Part shown: positions 1 through 8,802 of the stretch, in pieces | Position numbering within the stretch: the stretch's first letter is position 1 | Layout: each line of letters opens with the position of its first letter | Source: JACZXQ01 sp036986155 | GTDB taxonomy: Bacteria > Gemmatimonadota > Gemmatimonadetes > Longimicrobiales > Gaopeijiaceae | Reading direction: 5' to 3' | Length of the DNA stretch: 24,977 nt | Assembly: GCA_036986155.1 (NCBI GenBank) | Contig: BTRA01000032.1 | Coordinates: 1-24,977, forward strand | The notes under the pieces: model-generated | Seen by the model: only the letters and a program-made list of their open reading frames with translations | Database searches by the model: none | Told to the model about the DNA's origin: nothing | Made by a program: the position numbers and the translations under genes

Positions 1-2734
1 TCTGCAGCTCGTCTCTCGCACCCATGCGCTGGAAGATGTCGTGGACCTGCCGAAGCTCCGTGAGCGCACCTTCGCGGTCTCCGATGTCGGCCAACCGTCC
101 GGCGAGCTGCCGACGGAGGCGAGCGGCATCTGGGATCATGGGGACTGCCTCGAGCGCCTCTGCCGCGCTGCGCAGAAGCTGGGCGCCGCGTTCGAGTTCG
201 CCGTTGTGCCAGGCCTCGAGGGCGTCGAATCCGTCTGCCCAGGCATGCCCGAGTTTGTGTCCGGTTCGCTTGGCGAACTCATGCATCCGGTCACCGATGG
301 CTCGGGCGCCCTCAACATCGTTGAGGCGGAAGTACGACTCGGCGATGACCGGCAGTAGCCGGTGCAGCGCCCAAATGATGTAGCCCGTGTCCTCTGCGAG
401 CCTGAGCCCGCGTTCGCCCAGATCGATGGCCTTTCTCCACTCGCCGAGTGCCGCGTGCCGTGCGCACATTCCGATGTGGGCGGGAAGGACCGTGTGGATC
501 TCGGTCGCACCCTCCGTGGCGGCACCGGAGAGGGTCCACGCCTCTTCGACGCACTCGCTGCCCTGCCCGAAATCTCCCCGCCCCAGGTAAATCAGCCCCA
601 ACCACACCAGGAGGCGCGGCAGCAGCGTCCGCTGGCCCAGGGCACGAGCCCGCGCGACGGCTTGTTCCCCGAGGGCGATGCCGCGAGCCCAATCGCCCGT
701 CGCCGACGCCAACTCCACGGACATCTCCGAAGTCCACACGTCGAGGATGGGTGAGTGGAGTTCGGCCGCCAGACGCCGGCATTCGGCCATGTGCGCCTTC
801 AAGCTCTCGGTATCGCCCATGAACCCTTCCATGACCGACAGCGCCCAGTGCCCCCAATAGACCATGTGGCGGTTGCCGGCGGCCTCACCCAGCTCGATCG
901 TCGCACCCGCATGCTCCCGGACCTTCTCGGGGTGGCCGGACCACGTGTAGATGATTGCGAGGCCCCTGTGGGCCCGTGCGAGGAGCACAAGGTCGCCGAC
1001 CTCGGTCGCGATCTTTAGCGCAGCCATGAGGTCTTCTCTGGCTTGGGCCTCTCGGCCGAGAGCCTCGAGCGTAATGCCCCGCAGCAGCCTCAACCTGGCC
1101 TTCTCTTCGCGCTGCCCCCCGTCGAGTTCCTCGAGTCCGGCCTCGCAGTGGAGGAGAGCCTCTTCGTGAAGGCCCTGCCAATAAGCTGCTTGGCCGAGCC
1201 GCCGCCGGATTCGGGCCGCCGGCTCACCATGGCCTCCTCCCGACATCGACGCCAGTCGCGTCAACCAGAGGTCCTTGGCGGTGTCGTAGTCCCCCACTCT
1301 CTGGTACGCGTGCGCCAGATCCTCTTCCAACGGTCCCAGCCAGGCCCACTCGGCCCGTTGTTCCGGAGTGCTGCCCTTGATCTGGTCTGCCGCGGCGGAA
1401 AGATACTGGATGGCTTCCTCGCTAGCGTGCCGTTCCATGGCCCTGCGGCCTGCGGCGCACAGGCATTCCACCGCCTTCGGGTCGATCTCCTTGGAGCGGG
1501 CCAGGGAGTAGTGGAAGGCGATCTCCTCGATGTTATCACTGGCGGCCGAGCCGAGCGCGTCCTCCAGAGCCGTGGCGATCTTGCGGTGTAGCATCCCTGA
1601 GCGGCCTCGCCCGAGCCCTGAGTACACGACGTCCTCGATGAGCGGGTGGCGGAAGGAGTACCGTGCTTCCCCATCGTCCGCTGTCTCGTCGAGAAGCCCG
1701 AATGCGCGAAGCTCCTCGAGTGCCAGGATCAAAGCATCCTCCGAGATCGACGACACCTGCTCGAGCAGGTCGAACGTGGCCCGCCTGCCCGCGGCGGCGG
1801 CAACCCCCATCGTCTCTCGGGCGTCCTCCGAGAGCTGGCCCAGACGTGCCTGCAGCGCATCTCGAACGGAGGCCGGAACGTCGGTGGCTTTGGACTCCCA
1901 CCCGAGCCATGTGTCGCCTTGTTGGTAGAGCTTGCCCTCCGACACCAGGGCCTTCAGAACCTCCTCGATGAAGAAGGGGTTGCCCCGGGTCCGCTCGAAC
2001 AGGTCCGCCACGAACGAGCCGCTGATGTCGGACTCGACGCGGAAGGTGTCGTGGATCAGCTGGCCCGTCTGATCCTCGCTCAAGGCCTGGACGGTGATCG
2101 TTCTCGAGTTCGCCAACAGAGCGGGCTCCGCTTTCAAGAACGCGGGGTTTCGCTCCCGCAGCTCCGACGTGACGACCCCCAGGAAACCCACCGGGCAGTC
2201 CTCCACGTGTCGGGTCACGAAGTGGAGCAGGTCGAGAGACGAGGGATCGGCCCAGTGCAGGTCGTCGAGCACGATGAGCATCGGCTGCTGGGCAGAGAGG
2301 CCGCGCAGAAGATCCGCGAAACGCCAGTAGATCCTGGCCTTCACCTCACCCGGCATGCCGACGTCGGGGGGTGGCTTGCCACCGTTGGTCGCCAGGTAGG
2401 GGAACATGGTGGCCAACTCGGAAGCTCCCCCCCTCGTCAGCGTCGCGAGGGCGTCGCTGTTCAGGGGCCGCACCAGCGGCATGAGGGCGGTGGTCCACAG
2501 CCCGTACGGGAGGGTGACCTCCATGGGGGAGGCATGGCTGCGGGCGAGGTGGAAGCTTCGTGCCTCGGCTTGCTCGCAGAGGGCCTGGGCCAAGCGTGAC
2601 TTGCCAACACCCTGGTGACCGGCCAGAAGGACCGTCGGCGAGAGGCCGTCCTCGGTATCGTCCAGGATGGTGCCGAGAGAGGAAAGAAGCTCGGCCCGTC
2701 CGGTCAGCGGTAGCGGAGGCGGGGCACGGTTCAA
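1..2734 (-). CDS. LAL-type (MalT-like) AAA-ATPase/TPR transcriptional regulator, 3' end cut by window
   Basis: An open frame of 911 codons runs off the left edge, so the C-terminus is missing. The N-terminus goes straight into a STAND/AAA_16 ATPase domain (LTGRAELL at about residue 10). Walker A is GHQGVGKS at 39-46 and Walker B is MLIVLDD at 152-158, followed by HWAD, the usual signature of this class. From about residue 480 to the edge the sequence is helical TPR-like repeats. The start is TTG at 2734: an in-frame TAG lies just upstream and overlaps the AGGAG ribosome site (9-nt spacing), so no earlier start is possible. Family knowledge: LAL regulators put a LuxR helix-turn-helix at the extreme C-terminus, which would lie outside the window, so DNA binding is inferred. 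Alternatively it is a signalling ATPase without that domain. It is divergent from the peptide transporter and may control it. Confidence 0.85.
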   Translation of the reverse strand, partial: MNRAPPPLPLTGRAELLSSLGTILDDTEDGLSPTVLLAGHQGVGKSRLAQALCEQAEARSFHLARSHASPMEVTLPYGLWTTALMPLVRPLNSDALATLTRGGASELATMFPYLATNGGKPPPDVGMPGEVKARIYWRFADLLRGLSAQQPMLIVLDDLHWADPSSLDLLHFVTRHVEDCPVGFLGVVTSELRERNPAFLKAEPALLANSRTITVQALSEDQTGQLIHDTFRVESDISGSFVADLFERTRGNPFFIEEVLKALVSEGKLYQQGDTWLGWESKATDVPASVRDALQARLGQLSEDARETMGVAAAAGRRATFDLLEQVSSISEDALILALEELRAFGLLDETADDGEARYSFRHPLIEDVVYSGLGRGRSGMLHRKIATALEDALGSAASDNIEEIAFHYSLARSKEIDPKAVECLCAAGRRAMERHASEEAIQYLSAAADQIKGSTPEQRAEWAWLGPLEEDLAHAYQRVGDYDTAKDLWLTRLASMSGGGHGEPAARIRRRLGQAAYWQGLHEEALLHCEAGLEELDGGQREEKARLRLLRGITLEALGREAQAREDLMAALKIATEVGDLVLLARAHRGLAIIYTWSGHPEKVREHAGATIELGEAAGNRHMVYWGHWALSVMEGFMGDTESLKAHMAECRRLAAELHSPILDVWTSEMSVELASATGDWARGIALGEQAVARARALGQRTLLPRLLVWLGLIYLGRGDFGQGSECVEEAWTLSGAATEGATEIHTVLPAHIGMCARHAALGEWRKAIDLGERGLRLAEDTGYIIWALHRLLPVIAESYFRLNDVEGARAIGDRMHEFAKRTGHKLGHAWADGFDALEAWHNGELERGAQLLRSAAEALEAVPMIPDAARLRRQLAGRLADIGDREGALTELRQVHDIFQRMGARDELQ

Positions 2735-2755
2735 ACTGCAACGCTCCTATTGTCG

Positions 2756-2793
2756 ATTGTACATCATGTTGAGGGTCGAGCCTGTGTAACACA
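2756..2793 (-). promoter_or_regulatory. Putative promoter/operator of the LAL regulator
   Basis: On the minus strand TACAAT (2761-2756) is a good -10 match about 20 nt before the TTG start. No convincing -35 hexamer sits at the right distance. Where a -35 would lie there is an inverted repeat, TGTGT-A-ACACA (2783-2793), which could be an operator. This reading rests on pattern only. Confidence 0.3.
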
Positions 2794-2900
2794 AGGAAGA
2801 ATTGATGGGCTGGGCCTTGCCAGGACTTCGGGCGAGCACACAGCTTGTCACGCCCGCGGGGGTGGAGATGCGCCCTCCGGGTCCCAAAGACTTACGCCCA

Positions 2901-2932
2901 GGAGGTTTCGGGCCTCCATCCTAGTTGGAGGC
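2901..2932 (+). promoter_or_regulatory. Alternative hairpins upstream of the POT transporter gene
   Basis: GCCTCCA (2912-2918) and TGGAGGC (2926-2932) form a perfect 7-bp stem with a 7-nt loop. The same CCTCC (2913-2917) can instead pair with GGAGG at 2901-2905. The two structures are mutually exclusive and end about 35 nt before the transporter start. They may be a protein-binding inverted repeat or a leader structure. No role is demonstrated by the sequence alone. Confidence 0.3.
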
Positions 2933-2967
2933 ACGGAGCCACATCACTCAGAGGATCGCACGAGCCT

Positions 2968-4512
2968 ATGAGCACCATCGCTTCTGTTCCGTCGGCGCCG
3001 CGAGGCCAGGACAAACAGTTCTTTGGGCACCCCCGGGGGCTTTCCACGCTCTTCTTCACGGAGATGTGGGAGCGTTTCTCGTACTACGGGATGCGCGCTC
3101 TCCTCATCCTCTTCATGACCGCTGCGACGACGAACGTCGTTATGTCCCCGGACGGGACCGTGCTGCGGGAGAATGCGGGAATGGGCCTCGACGTCGCCAC
3201 CGCGGCGGCGATCTACGGGCTGTACACCGCACTCGTATACATCCTGGCGCTGCCGGGCGGATGGGTCGCCGACAACCTCTGGGGTCAACGCAAGGCGATC
3301 TTCGTCGGTGGGTGCACCATCGCCCTGGGCCACTTCACGATGGCTGTGCCGACCGACTTCACGTTCTTTCTGGGCCTCATCCTCATCATTTGCGGAACCG
3401 GCCTTCTGAAGCCGAACGTGAGCACGGTGGTCGGCGAGCTCTATCCGGAAGGCGGAGCCCGGCGGGACGCCGGATTCTCGGTCTTCTACATGGGCATCAA
3501 CCTCGGAGCCTGGCTCGGCCCGATAGTGACCGGGTTTCTGGGCGAGGGGTACAAATGGCACTGGGGCTTCGCCGCCGCCGGCGTGGGCATGGTGCTGGGT
3601 CTCATCCAGTTCAGGTACGGCGCTCGCTACCTTGGGGACGCGGGGCTGCTCAAGAACGGAGCCTCGGCCGAGGAGGTATCGCGCAAGTCACGGATCTTCT
3701 TCGGGTCCTTCTTCAGCGTTATCGCTGTGACGTTGCTCTTCGGATACCTGGTCTCGATCGGCACGATCGACCTGACGATCACCGAGATCGCCCAGTACCT
3801 CGGAGTCGGCGTCCTGATCATGGTTGCGGGCTACTTCATCTACGTCTGGACGCTGGGCGGCCACACATCCGAGGAAAACAAGAAGATGGGGGTCATCTTC
3901 TGGCTCTTCATCATGATCGCGGTCTTCTGGTCGGGCTTCGAGCAGGCGGGCTCGTCGCTGAATCTGTTCGGGCAGAATCTCACCAACCGCGTGTTCTTCG
4001 GCTTGGAGATGCCGGCGTCTTGGCTCCAGGCGGTGAACCCGATCTTCATCATCACCCTTGCACCGGCATTCGGCGCACTGTGGGTTTGGTTGGACCGGCG
4101 CAATGCCAACCCCTCGATTCCGATGAAGGCGGGACTCGGTCTGGTTGGTCTGGCGATGGGCTTTTTTGTGCTCTCATGGGGCGCCGCAAACGCCACCGAG
4201 GGCAACCTCGTGTCTCCCTCCTGGCTGATCGTCACGTACTTCCTGCACACTGTCGGTGAGCTTGCGATCTCTCCGATCGGCCTTTCGGCCATCACCAAGC
4301 TCTCACCGGCGCGGCGCGTTGGTCAGATGATGGGGATCTGGTTTGTCGGAGCAGCAGTTGGAAACTTGTTCGCCGGCCTGGTGGCCGGGCGGCTCCAAAA
4401 CTTGGCATACGTCGACCTATTCCAAAACATTGCGATGACTGTCGGCGGTGTAGGGATCTTCGCTCTGCTCATGGCCCCAGCGATCAAGAAACTCTTGGGG
4501 AACGTGCGCTAG
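2968..4512 (+). CDS. POT/PTR-family proton-dependent di/tripeptide transporter
   Basis: This 514-residue inner-membrane transporter of the POT (PTR2) family imports di- and tripeptides with protons. The diagnostic E-x-x-E-R motif is at 32-36 (TEMWERFSYYG). The second family signature, FSVFYMGINLGAWLGP, is at about 170-185, and LLKPNVS is near 146-152. The many long hydrophobic segments match the 14-helix bacterial subclass. The frame is open back to TTG 2845, but the upstream residues look non-coding. ATG 2968 has GAGGA about 12 nt upstream and gives the normal short cytoplasmic N-terminus. It is divergent from the LAL regulator and is followed by a strong hairpin, so it is probably transcribed alone. 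Substrate range cannot be read from the sequence. With the peptidase and amino-acid enzymes nearby it fits peptide scavenging. Confidence 0.93.
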   Translation: MSTIASVPSAPRGQDKQFFGHPRGLSTLFFTEMWERFSYYGMRALLILFMTAATTNVVMSPDGTVLRENAGMGLDVATAAAIYGLYTALVYILALPGGWVADNLWGQRKAIFVGGCTIALGHFTMAVPTDFTFFLGLILIICGTGLLKPNVSTVVGELYPEGGARRDAGFSVFYMGINLGAWLGPIVTGFLGEGYKWHWGFAAAGVGMVLGLIQFRYGARYLGDAGLLKNGASAEEVSRKSRIFFGSFFSVIAVTLLFGYLVSIGTIDLTITEIAQYLGVGVLIMVAGYFIYVWTLGGHTSEENKKMGVIFWLFIMIAVFWSGFEQAGSSLNLFGQNLTNRVFFGLEMPASWLQAVNPIFIITLAPAFGALWVWLDRRNANPSIPMKAGLGLVGLAMGFFVLSWGAANATEGNLVSPSWLIVTYFLHTVGELAISPIGLSAITKLSPARRVGQMMGIWFVGAAVGNLFAGLVAGRLQNLAYVDLFQNIAMTVGGVGIFALLMAPAIKKLLGNVR

Positions 4513-4537
4513 AGCGCGGAAGCTCTTCGACATGAGA

Positions 4538-4569
4538 GCGGGGCGCCGCCGGTCTCGGGGGCGCCCCGC
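4538..4569 (+). terminator. GC-rich hairpin, probable terminator of the peptide transporter gene
   Basis: GCGGGGCGCC (4538-4547) pairs perfectly with GGCGCCCCGC (4560-4569) around a 12-nt loop, 25 nt after the transporter stop codon. No T-run follows, so termination would be of the U-less or Rho-assisted kind. Stem strength and position support the call. Confidence 0.6.
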
Positions 4570-4584
4570 CCATGCGCGCCCTCG

Positions 4585-4755
4585 TTGGGGCGGCGGTCCG
4601 CGGTAGGGGCGGGTCTGGACTTCGTGGTGATCCAGTGGGTTCTGGCGCAGCCCCATGTGACTTCTCGGTCGATCGACGAGTTCAACGCTCCCATCCACGT
4701 TCGGGCTCTCCTCACCGATCAGCTCCTGCTGGACGAGGTATTGGGCGGAGATTAG
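4585..4755 (+). other. Short open frame of unknown nature, possible gene remnant
   Basis: The stretch 4513-4865 between the transporter and the aldehyde dehydrogenase contains no clear gene. One frame (TTG 4585 or GTG 4624 to TAG 4753-4755) gives a protein-like string, including DFVVIQWVLAQPHV and RALLTDQLLLDEVLGGD, with GC-rich third positions. There is no good ribosome site, and the start is uncertain. I do not recognise a family. It could be the decayed C-terminus of a lost gene, a small gene or chance. The frame is the same as the transporter's but lies beyond its stop and the hairpin. Confidence 0.2.
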
Positions 4756-4865
4756 AGGCCCCTCCGTAGACCCCCGCCGTTCCCCTTGCTAGACTACGCC
4801 TCATCGGTTCCGGCAATGGCGCCGGAGAGCCACAACTTCACGACTTGATCGAAGGGGCCGATTGC

Positions 4866-6440
4866 ATGAGCAAAGGAGTCGCCGATGTGAGCGAGATCCT
4901 CGCCAGGCTGGGCATAGATGACGAGAATCTCGGTGGATTCGGGGGCGACTGGGTAGGCTCGGGCCCTGAGCTCGAGGCGACCACGCCGATCGACGGATCG
5001 CGCATCGCGGCCGTGACCCAGGTCACCGAGGACGAGTACGACGGCATCGTCGATCGAGCGCACCAAGCGTTCTTGGAGTGGCGCACCGTGCCCGCTCCAC
5101 GTCGGGGCGAGATCGTACGCCAACTCGGCAACAAGCTGCGGGAGCTAAAGAGTGAACTCGGTGCTCTCGTAACGCTCGAGATGGGCAAGATTGGCGTCGA
5201 GGGTGAAGGTGAGGTCCAAGAGATGATCGACATCTGCGACTTCGCCACGGGCCTTTCGCGCCAGCTCTACGGGCTCAGCATGCACTCCGAGCGCCCGGAC
5301 CACCGCATGTTCGAACAGTGGCATCCGCTGGGTGTGGTCGGTGTGATCAGTGCATTCAACTTCCCGGTTGCTGTCTGGAGCTGGAATGCCGCCATCGCGG
5401 CCGTGTGCGGCGACTCCACGCTGTGGAAGCCGGCCAGCCAGACGCCGCTCACGGCCATTGCCGTCACAAGAATCGCCGAGGGCGTGTGCCGGGAGAACCG
5501 TGTGAACCCGGCGATCTTTTCGCTCACGGTGGGGAAGGGGTCCTCGGTGGGTGATAGGTTGCTCCACGATCACCGGGTACCGCTGGTGTCGGCCACCGGA
5601 AGCTGTGCGGTCGGCTACCGGGTGGCCGAAGTCGTAGGAAAGCGGCTCGGGCGTACGATCCTGGAGTTGGGTGGCAACAACGCGATCATCGTGACGCCAC
5701 ACGCCAAGATGGATCTGGTGTTACCGGCCATCCTGTTTGGAGCGGTGGGCACGGCCGGTCAGCGCTGTACGAGCACACGCCGGATCATCGTACACGCCTC
5801 GATCAGGGACGAGCTGGTGAGCCGGCTCTGCCGAGCCTATCAGGACATTCGGATCGGCGACCCTCGGGATCCTGGCACGCTGATGGGCCCGCTGGTCAAC
5901 ACGCAAGCGGTCGAGGATCTTCAGGGCGCCGTCCGACGCGTGAAGGAGGCGGGCGGCGAAATCCTCTTCGGTGGGGAGCGGCTCGAGGGGGACGCCTATC
6001 CGGGCGGGCACTACGTGCGCCCGTGTATCGCTTCGGCGAAGAACCAGTGGTCGATCGTGCAGGAGGAGACCTTCGCGCCGATCCTCTACATCATCGAGTA
6101 CGGGGGTGCCGATGCCGGGCCGGACCAGGCGGTCGATGAGGTCTCGGAGGCCGTCGCGATCCACAACGGTGTGCCTCAGGGGCTATCCTCGGCGATTTTC
6201 ACAGAACACATGCGCGAGGCGGAGTACTTCCTGTCGAATCGGGGGAGCGACTGCGGTATTGCCAATGTGAACATCGGGACCAGCGGCGCAGAGATCGGTG
6301 GGGCGTTCGGTGGCGAGAAGGAGACGGGCGGTGGCCGCGAGTCCGGCTCGGATGCGTGGAAGTCGTACATGCGCCGCCAGACCAACACGGTCAACTGGAG
6401 CACTGAGCTTCCGCTGGCGCAGGGGATGGAGTTCGGATAG
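4866..6440 (+). CDS. ALDH7-family aldehyde dehydrogenase (alpha-aminoadipic semialdehyde dehydrogenase-like)
   Basis: This 524-residue NAD(P)-dependent aldehyde dehydrogenase is of the antiquitin/ALDH7 type, which oxidises 2-aminoadipate-6-semialdehyde in lysine breakdown. Visible motifs are the FNFP segment with Asn165, Lys188 in WKPA, a cofactor-loop GSCAVG at 245-250, general base Glu267 in ELGGNNA, and catalytic Cys301 in GTAGQRCTS. EETFAPILY follows near residue 400. GFGGDW near the N-terminus and GQRCTSTRR are typical of ALDH7. The frame extends to a TTG at 4845, but ATG 4866 has GAAGGGG 8 nt upstream and is preferred. It converges on the LVIVD gene with a 42-bp gap. The exact substrate is inferred; no other lysine-catabolism gene is in the window. 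Confidence 0.88.
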   Translation: MSKGVADVSEILARLGIDDENLGGFGGDWVGSGPELEATTPIDGSRIAAVTQVTEDEYDGIVDRAHQAFLEWRTVPAPRRGEIVRQLGNKLRELKSELGALVTLEMGKIGVEGEGEVQEMIDICDFATGLSRQLYGLSMHSERPDHRMFEQWHPLGVVGVISAFNFPVAVWSWNAAIAAVCGDSTLWKPASQTPLTAIAVTRIAEGVCRENRVNPAIFSLTVGKGSSVGDRLLHDHRVPLVSATGSCAVGYRVAEVVGKRLGRTILELGGNNAIIVTPHAKMDLVLPAILFGAVGTAGQRCTSTRRIIVHASIRDELVSRLCRAYQDIRIGDPRDPGTLMGPLVNTQAVEDLQGAVRRVKEAGGEILFGGERLEGDAYPGGHYVRPCIASAKNQWSIVQEETFAPILYIIEYGGADAGPDQAVDEVSEAVAIHNGVPQGLSSAIFTEHMREAEYFLSNRGSDCGIANVNIGTSGAEIGGAFGGEKETGGGRESGSDAWKSYMRRQTNTVNWSTELPLAQGMEFG

Positions 6441-6482
6441 ATCCGCCGAGGCGACCCGCCCGCGGACCGCGAACTCCGAGCA

Positions 6483-8516
6483 CTAAAACGCCACGCGCCG
6501 AGGACGGGTCTGCTTCAGGACCCAGAGGCCGCTGTTCATGTCGCTCACGAACACATTGTCCTTGAAGACCTGTGGTCCCCAAGCCATCGGAGAGTTGGGG
6601 ACAACCGCTTTCCCTTCGGGGGCGCCTGTCCGGTACATCCCGATCTCGCGCCCCTGCCGGTATAGATCGCCGCGCAGGGTGCCACTGATGTCCACGATAC
6701 GCAGACCGCCCTGGTAATAGGCGATGTAAAGCGTCTCGTCGTCGATCCAGACGTTGTGCGCACCGGCCTCGGGCACCTCGTACTTGGCGACCTCTGTGGG
6801 ATTCTCGATGTCGGCCACGTCGATCACGTGGATGTATCCCCGCATGCCGTCCGACGTGCCGATCTCGTCGCCGACGAAGACGTAGTCACGGTCGCGAATT
6901 GCCACGTGCGTGTTGCCCTGCGGGTAGGAGATCTGCGAGACGAAGGTCGGCTCGGTCGGCGTGCCCCCATGGGTGCCGGCGCCGACGTCGAGGATCACGA
7001 GGCCGTCGTCCCAATACGACAGGTAGGCGTATCCGTCCTCGGCCCAGACGTCGTGCAGCGACTTGTCCACTTCGCCGGGACGAATCTCCCACCGGCCCGC
7101 GTAGCGCGGGTTCGTCGGGTCGCTCATATCGATGATACTCACGGCGTTGGTGCCGTCGTTCACGGCGTACACAACGTCGCCCATGATCCAGACGTTATGG
7201 ATCCCGGCCGTCAGGCTGTCCGTGAGCTCGGACAAGACGGTTGGGTGCGCGGGGTCGGTGAGGTCGAGCACCACGATGCCGTTGCGTCGGGTACTGGCAC
7301 CCTCACGAGTGATGATCGCCCATGCCGCGTCGTCGCTGACCTTGACGTCGTTGACCACGCGTGCATTCACGACCACGGAGTCCATGAGTTGAACGTTTGC
7401 CGGGTCAGTCACGTCCCAAGCGAACATGCGCTGGCCCCCACCACGCGCGTGGGTGCCCGTATAGACGTAGTCGCGTCCATCCTGGCCTTCGAACGCCCAG
7501 AGATCACTCGTGGCAACGTATGAAACGGCTGCGTGGTCTACCCGCTCGACCGTCTCCGCCTGCTCGCGCCCGGCTACCTCGACCACCGCGGCCGCGGCGA
7601 CGCCGCCGATGCTGGCGACCACTCGGTAGGCGCCCGCGTTCTCGGCCACGAACGTTCCATCACGGAAGATGAGACCGCGGCTGCCCCTGCGGTCGAGTCC
7701 GGTGGCGGCCAGGTCGACGGCGGCGTCATTCACCGAATTTCCTCGGGAATCTCGAGCCTCGATCTCGAAGGTCACCACGTCGCCGGTGCGGGTCGAGGTG
7801 GAGTTGGGGCTGATCGAAATGCTCCGCACCGGGTTGTCGGCCGCGTCGACTGTGATCTGCGCGGTGACACCGTTCTCGGTGTGGGCAGTGACCCGTGTCG
7901 AGCCACCGCTCAGGGGTGTGAGGATCCCGCCCTCGGTTACCGAGACGACCGATGGGTCGGCCGAAGTCCAGCGAATGGCGGCCGTCGCATGCTCGTTGCC
8001 GTGATCGGTAATGACCCGGCCAGACAGTGTTTGTGACGTACCCACATAGGGGAAGTAGGCGAGATCGTCGATCTCGATCTCGGCGGCCGGCCAGTCGAGC
8101 ACCCGTATGGGAAGACGGGAGACCTCGCGCGTACCGCGGGCGCCGCGGAAGGCGCTCTCATCCCCCGACACCATGACAATGATGCGCACTTCGGCCTGCC
8201 CAGGCGTCTGGCCCGTGAACTGGATTGGTCCGTCTCCCACCACGGCGTTGGAAACCTGCACGATGCGGCTCCGCATCATGACGATCGCGAGCGCTCCCGA
8301 CACCTCGGTTCCGTCTTCGTCGAGCAGAACAGCGCTGACGCTGGCCGTGCTTCCGCGCGGGATGACGAGTTCCTCGACGTCCAGCCTCGCGTTGGTGACC
8401 CTGTCGCCGGCGGCACGTTGGTCGGCGGTGGCTTGAGGGAACTGCGCGGCCAGGCTAGAGGCCATCGAGAGCATTACTGCGGTCACGAGTGTGGAGAGGA
8501 CATGACGACGATGCAT
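6483..8516 (-). CDS. Secreted Ig-like/LVIVD-repeat beta-propeller protein
   Basis: The 677-residue product begins with a Sec signal peptide (residues 1 to about 24, ending SSLAAQ). Residues about 40-315 look like two or three Ig-like beta domains; the segment IRWTSADPSVVSVTEGGILTP (from residue 181) has the Big_2 pattern of bacterial surface proteins. Residues about 325-677 form an LVIVD-type propeller with repeated units such as GIVVLDLTDPAHP, VSIIDMSDPTNP, LVILDV and GLRIVDIS. Each blade carries a histidine strand (HNVW at 440 and 587, HDVW at 488, HVAI at 537). Family knowledge gives no defined enzymatic role; surface or periplasmic binding is likely. AAGGGG lies upstream of ATG 8516. It is divergent from the M16 peptidase gene across 286 bp. 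Confidence 0.85.
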   Translation of the reverse strand: MHRRHVLSTLVTAVMLSMASSLAAQFPQATADQRAAGDRVTNARLDVEELVIPRGSTASVSAVLLDEDGTEVSGALAIVMMRSRIVQVSNAVVGDGPIQFTGQTPGQAEVRIIVMVSGDESAFRGARGTREVSRLPIRVLDWPAAEIEIDDLAYFPYVGTSQTLSGRVITDHGNEHATAAIRWTSADPSVVSVTEGGILTPLSGGSTRVTAHTENGVTAQITVDAADNPVRSISISPNSTSTRTGDVVTFEIEARDSRGNSVNDAAVDLAATGLDRRGSRGLIFRDGTFVAENAGAYRVVASIGGVAAAAVVEVAGREQAETVERVDHAAVSYVATSDLWAFEGQDGRDYVYTGTHARGGGQRMFAWDVTDPANVQLMDSVVVNARVVNDVKVSDDAAWAIITREGASTRRNGIVVLDLTDPAHPTVLSELTDSLTAGIHNVWIMGDVVYAVNDGTNAVSIIDMSDPTNPRYAGRWEIRPGEVDKSLHDVWAEDGYAYLSYWDDGLVILDVGAGTHGGTPTEPTFVSQISYPQGNTHVAIRDRDYVFVGDEIGTSDGMRGYIHVIDVADIENPTEVAKYEVPEAGAHNVWIDDETLYIAYYQGGLRIVDISGTLRGDLYRQGREIGMYRTGAPEGKAVVPNSPMAWGPQVFKDNVFVSDMNSGLWVLKQTRPRRVAF

Positions 8517-8749
8517 GAGGCGCTTCCCCTTATTAGATCCCTCTGACGTCTGACGCCGAGGCTCTTGGCCGACTCGTTGCGGAACAGGGGTAAGCTAAGA
8601 GGTCGGTCCTCGACTCGGGAGTGCCGGGGGAAGGTCCGCCATCCCGTTTCCGGGCGCTCTTCTTGCGGGCCACTTGGACGGCCCTTGGGTGAGGGGGGAT
8701 GCCTGCCTCTGACGTGGGCGGAAGAGCTCGGAACGTTTCGGTCGGTCCT

Positions 8750-8763
8750 GACTACCAGTAGTC
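8750..8763. promoter_or_regulatory. 14-bp palindrome in the LVIVD/M16 divergent region
   Basis: GACTAC-CA-GTAGTC is a perfect inverted repeat with 6-bp arms, ending 39 bp before the peptidase start. It is a candidate operator or short leader hairpin. I saw nothing else convincing between 8517 and 8749. Confidence 0.3.
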
Positions 8764-8768
8764 CCCCC

Positions 8769-8798
8769 AAGGAGGTGTCGCCCCAACAGTCTGGAGGT
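8769..8798 (+). promoter_or_regulatory. Two tandem Shine-Dalgarno sequences before the M16 peptidase gene
   Basis: AAGGAGGTG (8769-8777) is a nearly full anti-Shine-Dalgarno match, but no usable start lies at the right distance after it. A second site, GGAGGT (8793-8798), sits 4 nt before ATG 8803 and fixes the start. The upstream copy may act as a ribosome standby site or be a leftover. Confidence 0.45.
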
Positions 8799-8802
8799 CA
8801 CC

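Noticed and set aside
1646..2599. 317-codon plus-strand frame on the left side
   Set aside because: It is opposite the Walker A/B-containing LAL gene; no recognisable domain and atypical composition.
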